Positions 1 through 9,111 of a DNA stretch of 64,000 nt are shown here, in pieces. Location of the stretch: contig JAKUCV010000197.1 of the NCBI GenBank assembly GCA_028386065.3, positions 136,004 through 200,003 of the forward strand, written 5' to 3'. The notes under the pieces were generated by a model that was given only the letters and a program-made list of their open reading frames with translations, was not told where the DNA came from and made no database searches. The first letter of the stretch is position 1. Every line of letters starts with the position of its first letter. Origin of the DNA: Turnera subulata. Its lineage: Eukaryota > Streptophyta > Magnoliopsida > Malpighiales > Passifloraceae. A program made the translations under genes and the position numbers.

Positions 1-43
1 ACAGTCCCGGTAAAAATCCGAAATTTTTACCCGGGCTGTTACA

Positions 44-58
44 GTCTACCCACCTTAG
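44..58 (-). other. Polypurine tract of element A
   Basis: The minus strand reads CTAAGGTGGGTAGAC directly against the TGTAACA start of the 3' LTR. This is the position and composition of a plus-strand primer for reverse transcription. The preceding GGGGACGAAATTC stretch (minus strand) is typical of the end of plant chromovirus internal regions. Confidence 0.75.
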
Positions 59-187
59 AAAGAATTTCGTCCCCGAAATTCCGTCTTATCCGTGGGTCCT
101 ACCACGATAAGCTTCTGGCACTCTCTGCCAGGTGTCCAAACTCAACGCGAGATACCGCTTATACCCTTAAGTGACATCTCATCCACT

Positions 188-195
188 TATAAATA
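188..195 (+). promoter_or_regulatory. TATA box of antisense gene 1, element A
   Basis: TATAAATA lies 35-42 bases upstream of the ATG at 230. An out-of-frame ATG at 205 precedes the main start. The box is on the plus strand, opposite to the element's sense strand. Confidence 0.55.
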
Positions 196-229
196 CCAAA
201 CCTCATGACTGGCAAACTCACACACAGTC

Positions 230-608
230 ATGGACTCTCCAATCCGATCTCGTACTACCTTAGACTCCGAGAACAACAGCTATATCGGTGGCACTGCCTT
301 CCCGACAAGCTCTGATGAAGAACCTCCCAAGAAGCGGTTCAAGACGAACATCATCGGCCTGAAAGAGCACATGGTCGTCTCCAGCAGACGGCGAAAGAAG
401 CGTGCTCCCAAAGAAGCTGAGGATCGAAAGGGGCAAAGCGACGGCTGAAAGCAGCACTCCACAGCAGACTCTGACGCAGCTGAATGTCTCACTGAAGAAG
501 ATCAGCTCGGCGGTGATGCAGATCGAACTGGCGTGCGCGGAGCTCTTCCCTCACATGAAGAACGTACAAAAGCTTATAAAAGATCTTGAGAAGCAAGTAG
601 CTCCATAG
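230..608 (+). pseudogene. Antisense gene 1 of element A: small basic, coiled-coil protein, frameshifted
   Basis: No known family is recognised. The ORF opens at 230 behind a TATA box and codes for a protein of roughly 125 residues. Its first half is rich in Lys/Arg clusters (KKRFK, SRRRKKR), which could be a nuclear localisation signal. Its second half is an amphipathic helix with hydrophobic residues at heptad-like spacing, probably a coiled coil. Compared with the copy in element B (16212-16397), two extra G bases near 428 shift the frame, so the first frame stops at 446-448 and the coiled-coil half continues in the frame ending TAG at 606-608. AATAAA polyadenylation-type signals follow at 642. 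The gene is antisense to the LTR element. Its role is unknown; a nucleic-acid-binding dimer is one reading of its composition. Confidence 0.6.
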
Positions 609-610
609 AG

Positions 611-1355
611 TACTTCTTCTCCTGTTGTAAAACTGTTATAAAATAAATAAAATAAGTTTTCTTTTAAAAATTAAAATTCTTATATTACAAAGTCTTATGT
701 TAAACAGAAAAATAAAACATCACAAAACAAAACAAAAATCAACAATAAGACTATAGAATCAAACATAAGGAAATTAAAAACAAATTTCGTTTAACAAAAT
801 CAAAACATTAAGAAGTTAAAACAAAAACACGTTTTCATGATCGGTGCTCGTATCGGACGTAAACACCCTCGAACCCAAGAAACGTAACACGTGCAACTAA
901 CGGTGACGTCGGTTTCCCCCGTGAAAAAGACGTCCGTTAACTTGCAAGGCAATGCTCACGAGAGTGTCTTGTGTCCCTCGAAAGAAACGATATCCACTCG
1001 TTCACAATTTCCGCATGAGCCAAAATCGTCTGTCAAGTCTCGTATCCCTCCACGATGTCCGAACAAGTGTAAGCTTGTCGCACATGCACTCTACTCGAGG
1101 TACGGTCCCATCAGTCTAGCCTCAACGGTCATGAATGCATGTGATAAAAGATGCAGAAAAATATAGAAAAACCATGAAATGAAAGGACAGAGTAGCCAGG
1201 GCGAAAGAAAATCATGATATGGAAAAGGGCTGAAAAACACTGGCATTGTAGCCCAAAAAACGTATAAGTGATGAAACAATAAATGAAGCAACGACAAAAT
1301 TTTCAAAAAGCAAAATCTTAAAAATCGAAAACAGCAATCACGCTCCCCATAAGAG
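611..1355 (+). promoter_or_regulatory. 3' end of antisense gene 1 and upstream region of antisense gene 2, element A
   Basis: AT-rich 3' sequence with several AATAAA motifs (640-660) gives way from about 840 to a more GC-balanced block. That block carries TGACGTC, a palindromic bZIP-type site, at 904-910 and further ACGT cores. The same TGACGTC is kept in element B at 16691-16697. ORFs in this block on either strand show no family resemblance. Confidence 0.4.
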
Positions 1356-1363
1356 TATAAAAG
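1356..1363 (+). promoter_or_regulatory. TATA box of antisense gene 2, element A
   Basis: TATAAAAG stands about 115 bases upstream of the ATG at 1473. It is matched by an identical TATAAAAG at 17171-17178, about 110 bases upstream of the start in element B. Confidence 0.6.
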
Positions 1364-1472
1364 ACGGAGCGGTGAGGTGTAAATCATCAAAAGCATTTTA
1401 AAGCAACAAAACGCTAAGGCAAAAGAAACTACCATACTCAGAAAATCAAAACACCAACACGTCCGAAACAAC

Positions 1473-2156
1473 ATGCCTGCTCCATAATCCGTCTTCTTCA
1501 TCGAAGGTGCCAACCTAGGCAGAAGAAACCGACTGGCCTACAGCATGGTCAACGAGCGTCCAAAAGAACTACCGAACGAGCTCGGCAGGATGCCGCGTCT
1601 GGTCTTTGTCGACGAACTCTACTCATCAAGGTTTTTCGTCACTCCCATGGAAGAGACGTTCTTCCTAGAGGACCAAGGAACCCTGAGGACCTCCTACTAC
1701 GGCTCGGCCAACTCCACCATGTTCTTCATCTCTGAAAGACTTCAGGAGTTCAACCTAGAGTCCACTTGCCATTTTCTGGAGCAATGTACCTACTACCAAC
1801 TCTCGATGATGGCCCAAAGCATACCCAGAGTCACTCGTCTGCCCGTAACTTGGCCAAAGGTCCGACTACTGGTGTGGAACTGTAGAGGAGTCGCTAGGCA
1901 TTCCCAGGAGTTCTCGCGTACCCTGAGGGACCTGAAGAACCAGTACAAACCAAACATGGTTCTTCTCATAGAGACCCAATGGCAGCCTGAAGACGATCAT
2001 GGTCTCATCCCACTCCGGTTCCCTCAAGCAAACCGGTTCGAGCTTCCTGGCCAGAACAACACTGGCGGCATGTGGTTCTCGTGGAGCGACAGTATCCAGG
2101 TCAACATCAACAATGACCCCAACAGCTTCCGGGTCAACGTCGTTCCGAGAAGATAA
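1473..2156 (+). pseudogene. Antisense gene 2 of element A: unknown N-terminus fused to partial LINE-type endonuclease; premature stop at codon 5
   Basis: This is the ortholog of the intact 227-residue ORF in element B (17282-17965). The conserved start ATG at 1473 is followed by an in-frame TAA at 1485-1487, where B has TCT. The frame then stays open to the TAA at 2154-2156, and an internal ATG at 1545 would give 203 residues. By eye about 34 of those 203 residues differ from B, with no indels. Residues after about 105 of the 203 resemble the start of the endonuclease/exonuclease/phosphatase domain of plant LINE ORF2: the WNCRGVAR motif, the ET of VLLIETQ, and GGMWFSWSD. The later GDFN and SDH blocks are absent, so nuclease activity is doubtful. 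The N-terminal part (VNERPKELPNELGR onward) is unrecognised. Confidence 0.65.
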
Positions 2157-2411
2157 ATGTATTTTTATTTTTATAAAATATCAATGTAATATTTATGCTT
2201 GTAACAAAAATATTAGTAATATTAATAATATTTATATTTCTGCTTATTTATGGCATCATTACCTCTTATGTGTATGTTCTGCGACAGCTGGCGTCCCTTG
2301 ACTAGATCCATAATGCACTAACTAAAATGATATAAAATAATAAACCAATGGAGCGAACTATGCAAACAAGGACAACAGACACACAAGGACTGCCCAACAA
2401 GCCCTAACACC

Positions 2412-2425
2412 CGCTTCGCTACCAA
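2412..2425 (-). other. Primer binding site of element A
   Basis: Two bases inside the LTR boundary the minus strand reads TGGTAGCGAAGCGG. It is similar to the initiator tRNA-Met primer site TGGTATCAGAGC, with three mismatches over twelve. The copy in element B reads TGGTAGCGGAGCGG and has two mismatches. Confidence 0.65.
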
Positions 2426-2427
2426 AA

Positions 2428-4256
2428 TGAAACGCCCCGACCCGTATTTACCATACACAGTAAACATGTGCCGAAACTGTGACGACCCAACCATACCAGG
2501 CCCAGCATACAGTGTATACAACAGAAATTCGGGCTCATCAGCCCAAAGTAAAAACAACAATAATAACTCAACCGGCCCAATGGCCCAATAATATCGAAAA
2601 AAACTGCACTGCGGAAGACTTAATAACTCACATAAACACTGTATGCGACATAGATGCAAACTATGGATCCAAGTCCTGTCCAAAGGATAACACCGCAGAC
2701 TGTCTGGAATGCACCAAACCTGTACCACAAATAACTCATCCTACGGGATGAAAGCCCGCAGGTGAGGGGTGAGTCCGAAGTGCTCACCGACGAAGGATAG
2801 ACAATCAATATGCACACTATAAATACTCAAGGTCAAAACAGTAATAGCAGCCAAATATATACCAATACAAAAGACTCGACCCGAAACCGGTCCAAGACGA
2901 AAAAGACTCAAATAAAAATCCAATTTTCCAGTTTTATCTTTCCGGGCCCCGTCACGGATAAGCTAGAGGTCAGACCTGGTTATCAACATATTTCGGGTGC
3001 CAGACCAAATCCAGAGAACCTAGGGATAGACATCCCAACAATACGATCCCAGGGATAGACATCCCAAAAATAATCACGGGATAGACATCGCAAGCATAGA
3101 CATGCTTATCACAAGTAACCCAGGTCACGGCCACCACGAAACAGTCTTAAACCATCGAGTCGTACCACTACTTATCACGCGACAATTATATTATCATCAT
3201 CAAAATCAAATCACAGGGATCAACATCCCTAACCAAAATACCGGGATAGACATCCCTATCCAAAATCAAGGATCGACATCCTTATTACAATTTATTATTT
3301 ATTCCATTATACTTACGGCCAAAGACAAGAAAATAAATATCCAAAACCCGACGCACGGGGATAACATCCCAAAAACCAAATCAACAAACTGGGATAAACA
3401 TCCCGTCAACATTCACAACAAATGCAACAATCAACAATGCAATAATCATCAAACACAATAACCGAGTAATATAGGCACATATCGAAGGAAATCCATCCTC
3501 ACCTTGGCCGATTACTCAACTCCGAAGACAATGTCCGGTCCCAAGCCGGCTCCTCGGGAAACTGCCCGATATCCGAACCTATACAACAAAACAATATATA
3601 CACATAAATGCACATAATCGGTATGTTATGATGCCAAAACTGCGAAATAACCCATCCAAGTTCATATCCTTCATTATCATTTTTTACCGAAAATATTATA
3701 CCGTACGTATATCCGAATATAATTTTGGTACCATACTTTAATTAAAACTCTTTTCAAAATATTTTCATAAAATAATTATACTTTTCCAGAATATAATCAC
3801 CAAAATTTTCTGAAAAAGATAACATATGTATATATATATTTTCTAAAATATTACATTTTTAGTAAAACTATTTACCATAATATAATTACCAAATATTGTC
3901 ATTTACCAAATATATGTATATATATTAATCATATGCTATATGTTATTTCCCAGAAAATATATAATCATAAAAACTTACTCTGAAAATTAAATACAATTTA
4001 ATATATATACATTTTTATTTTCTAAAGACAAAATACTTTTCCAACAATTATAATTCAGCATAATTATATATATTTCAGAAATATACCTATTTATATTTTC
4101 CAAGAATAATAACATATAAATATTGTATTCCAGAGAAATAATAACGTATAATTATAATTTCCAGAAATATTTTCAAGGTATATATCTTTTTTTCTAAATA
4201 AACATAATACTAATTTTCAAAACAAAATATAACTATCTTTAATTTTCAAAATCAAG

Positions 4257-4293
<37 letters not shown>

Positions 4294-5407
4294 TTCTTCC
4301 CAATAGCATAATTAAAACTAACTATATTTTCAAAATATAAATATATATATTTTTTTCCAAATTAAAACCAACAAAATAAGTTAATATATATATATATATA
4401 TGTTTTTTGTTTTTTGTTTTTTAAAAATTATATCGGGGTGCCCAGGATCCAACCCAGGCGCGACCCGCCCGTGAAAACGGGTTGCTCACCTTGATGACGG
4501 CGGCGGCGGCGCGACTGACGCGAAGGGAAAGAGGCCGCGAGGAAGGCGAGCTCGAGGCGACTCCAAGGGCAGTGCAACCTAGGCGCGGCGACGGCAGGAG
4601 GCTGAGCAGGCGCGGAGGAAGCAAGATCCGCGGGTCCTCCGCCGGGTCAACGGCGCGTCACGGTGTGTCAGACGGCGGAAGACGACGGGGTTGAGATCGC
4701 GACGGGACGGCGAGCTCGGTGGTGGCGGCAGTGGCACGAGACTCGGCGGGGAACTCCACCACGTGAACAGTACCCGAGAAGAGGATTCGGGGTGACGAAC
4801 TGTTCACCCTGGTTTTCCTTTTTTTTTTCTTTTTTTCTTTTTTTTTCTTTATTTCTATTTTCTGTTCTTCTTTTTTTCTTTCTTTTTTTTTGATTTTCAT
4901 TTCTTTTTTTTTCTCCCTCTCTCTTTTTTTTTTTCTGTTTCTTTTTTTTCTTCTCTTCTCTTTTTTTTTCTTTTCTTTTTCTCTCTTTTTTTTTCTTTTT
5001 CTCTTTTTTTTTCTCTTTTTTTTCTTTTTCTTCTCCTCTTCCTCTCTTCCTCTCCTTCTTCTCTGCCTTCCTCTTTATAACGTTGAAGTTACTGTACACA
5101 CGTGATTCCTCAATAATGCAGCTTGTCTGCATTATAGAGCGAGTCCGGTCTGGACCAGAAAATAACTGATACCCCCTTAGTTATTTTCCGGTGTGATTTT
5201 CCTGAGGATTCCGGGACCCGAGAAAATGGCAACTTAGGCCCGAAAAATCCACAGAAAAATCTCGAGCGCGGGAAAACTCTCGATTCCGAAAAACGACGCC
5301 CGATTTACCTTGAATTAATTACCCAAGATTAATTCAACAGTAAATCACGGTAAAAAAAACTTTTACAGTCCCGGTAAAAATTCAAAATTTTTACCCGGGC
5401 TGTTACA
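2428..5407 (-). repeat. Right LTR (5' LTR in element sense) of element A
   Basis: On the plus strand the LTR runs from TGAAACGCCCCGACC to GGGCTGTTACA, giving standard TG...CA ends. Reading along the plus strand it holds a dyad array at 3023-3404, about 900 bp of very AT-rich sequence with TA runs (3650-4430), a GC-rich patch (4435-4800), an almost pure C/T tract (4815-5075) and a terminal inverted repeat (5366-5403). ORFs of 60-150 codons in the GC-rich and C/T tracts are composition artefacts. The same LTR family occurs at 13927-22568 and 18333-21916. Confidence 0.85.
3023..3404. repeat. Array of nine short dyads (GGGAT-NNAC-ATCCC type) in the LTR of element A
   Basis: Nine inverted repeats of 5-6 bp arms around a 3-4 base spacer lie at 3023-3036, 3052-3065, 3078-3091 (one mismatch), 3092-3107, 3215-3230, 3243-3256, 3268-3283, 3358-3370 and 3391-3404. 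Most arms are GGGAT/ATCCC, but 3268 is AAGGAT/ATCCTT and 3092 is AAGCAT/ATGCTT, so both arms change together. The four-base spacers all end in AC (AGAC, CAAC, CGAC, AAAC). The positions are irregular, unlike a plain satellite. Confidence 0.8.
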
Positions 5408-6309
5408 AGGGATCCATGGTTTTGCTGTTTCATATGATAGCTTGACCTGTTATCTTCCTTATTTGTTTCGCTTGGTGATTTATCTCTATTCAATACTTTC
5501 TTGAATTGTGTTGTGGTCTGCGATTGTGGAGGGAGGTGTTATGAGGCTTATGGTGGATTTGGAAGAAAACAATTGTGATGGGTAGGCTGTGAGCAGCGGT
5601 GATGAAGTTGTCCAGCAGCGGCGATGATGTATTTCGAGCGTAATCGAGCCGAGCTCGAACCTGTGTTTTTATCAACGAGCTCGAGCTCGATCTCGATCCT
5701 GCATATGAAAGCTCGATCGAGCTCGAGCCTGGAATTCCTTAACGAGCTCGAGTCGAGTAAGGCACTACTCGGCTCGACTCGGCTCGTTTACACCCCCTAT
5801 TTTGACGATATTACTGCAAACCGCGGCCCATGAGAGCCTGCTTTTTCATTTAACTGTTTAGCCCAAACACAGCCCACACTGCACATCAGCCCATTACTGT
5901 TTTGCATTATTTTTTGATTACTGCAAACTCGACCCATTACAAAACTGTTTCGTAATCCGGGCTTGACCCAACAGCAACCCAAAACCAAACCGACAACCGC
6001 CCCCTTAAACCCTCCCTTTTTCCTCCAGTCATTATTTCTCCTCGAATATATACGACGTCACCTTGTGCATTATAACAAACAAGTGCAACAAAAAGGAACA
6101 TCCACACGACCAAAAACAAAAAAAAAACATCCACCTCTTCTCTTCACTCGCCGATCCTGGCCGTAAACCTAAAACCCTAAACCCCTAAACGCAGCGTCCA
6201 CCTTCCCTTCTCCTCCCCCTTATCAAACTAGTTAAATTAGTCGTTTTCTTACTCTAAATCTCTAATTTGCGAGCTTAAAATCGCGGATTAGAAGCAAGTA
6301 AAGCTAAAG
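5408..6309 (+). promoter_or_regulatory. Upstream region of MAK16: site II and telo-box motifs
   Basis: Between the LTR and the MAK16 start there is first a stretch rich in GAGCTC/TCGAG palindromes (5630-5795), probably debris of a small transposon. A promoter-like region follows. It has four GCCCA elements (GGCCCA 5825-5830; AGCCCA 5860-5865, 5871-5876, 5888-5893), the plant site II motif read on the other strand, and a telo-box AAACCCTAA at 6172-6180. Site II plus telo-box is the known signature of plant ribosome-biogenesis and translation genes, matching the downstream gene. Confidence 0.65.
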
Positions 6310-9111
6310 ATGCAGCACGACGAGGTGATATGGCAAGTTATCCGGCACAATCACTGCAGTTTCATGGCCAAGTAAGCTTCCACTAATTATTCCCTATCCC
6401 CTGTTGATTTGTCTTGATTTTAAGATGGATTCATTGATGTTTTGGTTACTAATAACCTTTGCTTCTATGATTTTCTTGCAGAATAACAACGGGAAACTTC
6501 TGTAGAAACCCGTACAACGTGACTGGGGTCTGTAACCGCAGCTCTTGCCCTCTCGCTAATAGCCGCTACGCCACCATCCGTGACCATGACGGTATGCGCC
6601 CTCTATAATTGCAATTAGTGGTCATTAATTAATTAATTGCAATCAGTGGTCTTTTTTGTTTGTTTGGTGATATTTGTGGTATAATTAAAGACATAAGACC
6701 ATTAATTGTGTTCAGGGGTCTTCTATCTCTATATGAAGACCATAGAGCGAGCTCATAAACCTAAAGAATTGTGGGAAAGGGTGAAATTACCCAGGAATTA
6801 TGAGAAGGCACTCGAAATCATTGACAAGCATCTGGTACTACTCCCCAGAATTGTATTCTGAAGTTTTAGTGGAAAAATAGATTTTACTCGTCTGCTTAAT
6901 GTGTGAATTTTGGAACTGTATTCTGATTTTACTCTTCTGCTTTAATGTGTGAATTCTTTCGAAGGCGTATTGGCCGAAGCTTCTTGTGCACAAAACAAAG
7001 CAACGTCTGACGAAAATGCATCAGATGCGTATTCGTATGAGGAAGCTTCAATTAAAAACGAGGTTTGTCAACTGTTTCTTCTTCTTAGTTCATTTTTTTC
7101 TTCCTTGAAGAGTTACGAAGTGTTTTAAAACTCCACTGAATAGAATGTTAGCTTCCCATTGCAGTTCCCACTAATACTTTTGCTTTACAATCTGTGATAG
7201 TTTTTGTTTGTTTTTGGAAATGCAGCTTGCTGCCTGATGAATGTTTTAATAACTTTCTTTCTGTTGGTTGTCTGCCCTCGTATCCAAACATCTATGTGTT
7301 CATGTCACAATGCTTATCTGAAGACTATTTCTATTTCCAGAGAGAAGGTAATGACTTTACCAAGGAAAGAAGTATGGAGAGAACGAAGAAGGGAAGAAAA
7401 GGCTCAAACGGCTGCTGTTTTGGATAAGGTTATAAATTTTTCTAATCTTTTTGAACAAAAGGATATAGGATACATTGTCGGAGCTTGCAATCCTCATTAG
7501 TTCTTACTAATACGTTCGCAGAGTATTGAGAAAGAGTTGCTTGAACGCCTCAAAAGAGGAGTTTATAATGATATATACAATTATCCAGTCAAGGAATACG
7601 AAAAAATTCTTGACAGTGAGGTTGTCCCTGATGAAGAGGAAGACGAGGAGGTATGTTTATGGACGAATGTCAATATCACGGATAATACAGTAAGCCTTCA
7701 GTATTCTGTATGCTATGCTTATGAATTTTGTGGGTGCAGGAGCCTGAAATCGAGTATGTTGAAGACTATGATCTCGAAGTGGAAGATGATATAGAAGATT
7801 TTGGAGGTCTTGCAGTTGGTGAATCTCTAGAGAATGATGGTATGATCCTTGTTTCCAGGTCTTGTGTATTTTTCTCTTACAAGGGGACTTTAGTTTTGCA
7901 AGTTAATTTTTTCTGAGTTTGTCTTAATCTTTTAGACATCATACCATTATGTAGTCCCCGTAGAAAAAGAAAAATACCATATTCAGCTCTCCTGAGCCCG
8001 GACTCCAAAGAATGTGGGAATATGCATTCACAATTAATATTGTTGGTGTCTCTGGCTTTAACGCGTCTTAAAACTTTGAACCCATCCAACATGTATGTTT
8101 ATTTCAATCTTTCTCACCTGCTCTCTAATTGAGAATAACTCTTTAACTACTGATGTTTGCGGTTTATAATAGTTGAGGGACTTGGGATGAACCAATATTT
8201 TGGTGGTGTCACTATCAATGGAAATACTGAACAAACTTTTTTGGCTGCTGCTGGTTTTCATCATGCAATTGAGTGGTTGGGCATTTGTTTTTTCTGCCAT
8301 TTTGAATCCCTTGCACTTTCTCAAATTTTTCTGCCTTAACCAAATCTTTTAAGAGAATCATTTACAATTTTTGAGGTTTCTTGTGCTATTTATTATGGCT
8401 ATGGTTATCACAGCTTCTAAATTTTGTGCAGATGGCTTACCTGAGGATGATGATGATGAGATAGATGCAACTGATCACAAAAGGGTACGAAGAAGGTTTG
8501 AGTCTGCCAACGACAAACTGGTGAAAGACGCAAATAAAAAGTTGAAAAAGAAAGCGAGAGTGCTGGTTGAGGTGAGTATTCAGAGGCTGGGAATCTTGGT
8601 TGAGTTATATATCAATCCACTTATCGAGATGGTAAAACTGGTGATGGATAAGAAACTTTTGAGAATAATGCTTATGTTCCTGGTGAATACTTCATCTCTA
8701 TTCCCTCCACCCCCAGCCAAAACCTGCTAGCAGAGTGATTGTTGGCATGGAAGTTGTGGGCAGCTGTTGGCTTTTGAATTAATGAAGGCATTGAAATTAA
8801 TTTGCTGTTGGAACTGTTTGGGGGTGGATAGATCATATGGCCAGGGAAACATTGGGCGTGTGGTGATGCATTAGAAATCTAGTGCATGTGGGGTGCCATT
8901 TAAAATCAGAGGATGAAGTTTTGATGGATGCTTACTGTAATAGAAAGCTATAACCTAACAGATAAACTGTTGGATAGAAGCTATTGTAACCTCTATTTTG
9001 TTTCCAGCTATTAATTTTTTATTCCACGGCAATAGAGTTGAAATCTGATTGTTGTTATTGTATCAGGTTGAGAATGATGATATTCCCGAAAGACGGCTGG
9101 CAACACTTTGA
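6310..9111 (+). CDS. MAK16: MAK16, nucleolar ribosome-biogenesis protein (nine exons)
   Basis: MAK16 is a nucleolar factor needed for large ribosomal subunit (60S) maturation. Exons: 6310-6371, 6482-6591, 6716-6834, 6965-7062, 7341-7428, 7522-7650, 7740-7839, 8432-8571 and 9067-9111. All junctions are GT-AG and join in frame to 891 bases, 296 residues plus TGA, close to plant MAK16 proteins of about 300 residues. The N-terminus [18 protein letters not shown] and the following [26 protein letters not shown] are the family signature, with cysteines near residues 16, 27, 37 and 42 that may bind a metal. Basic helices follow ([20 protein letters not shown], about residues 108-127). Then come an acidic tail ([17 protein letters not shown]) and a basic C-terminal segment ([11 protein letters not shown]), typical of nucleolar proteins. 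The short last exon carries the C-terminal 14 residues. The upstream site II and telo-box motifs fit co-regulation with ribosomal genes. The gene appears intact. Confidence 0.93.

Larger units (their letters stand above)
1..5407 (-). mobile_element. Element A: non-autonomous Ty3/gypsy-like LTR retrotransposon, left LTR truncated by the window edge
   Basis: The sequence ending in the TGTTACA terminus at 1-43 recurs at 5366-5407, so a short end of the left LTR and a complete right LTR (2428-5407, 2980 bp) bracket an internal region of 2384 bp (44-2427). Reading the minus strand, the LTR starts TGTAACAGCCCGGG and ends GGGGCGTTTCA. A purine-rich tract (AAGGTGGGTAGAC) sits against the 3' LTR at 44-58, and a tRNA-Met-like primer site sits against the 5' LTR at 2412-2425. 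These signals fix the sense strand as minus and resemble plant chromovirus (Tekay/Del-like) ends. No gag, protease, RT, RNase H or integrase is visible, so the element must depend on a helper. The internal region carries two small genes on the plus strand, antisense to the element. It lies about 900 bp upstream of MAK16. Confidence 0.85.

Noticed and set aside
1091..1513. Minus-strand 140-codon frame in element A, in the element's sense direction
   Set aside because: Considered as a possible gag remnant, but it has no gag motif and a hydrophobic, biased composition, and it overlaps the antisense promoter. The equivalent frame in B (16764-17165) is not colinear.
2749..2805. Possible hammerhead ribozyme in the LTR (GTGAGTCCGAA...CGACGAA)
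   Set aside because: It resembles part of a hammerhead, and some plant LTR elements carry these. The CUGAUGA core is missing; only a GGTGAG/CTCACC stem is supported.
3023..3404. CRISPR-like array
   Set aside because: The units are short palindromes with irregular spacing in a plant LTR; there are no spacers of constant length and no cas genes.
4668..5132. Minus-strand 154-codon Lys/Glu-rich open frame and its plus-strand Phe/Ser mirror
   Set aside because: It is the translation of the C/T tract of the LTR; low complexity on both strands and not conserved between LTR copies.
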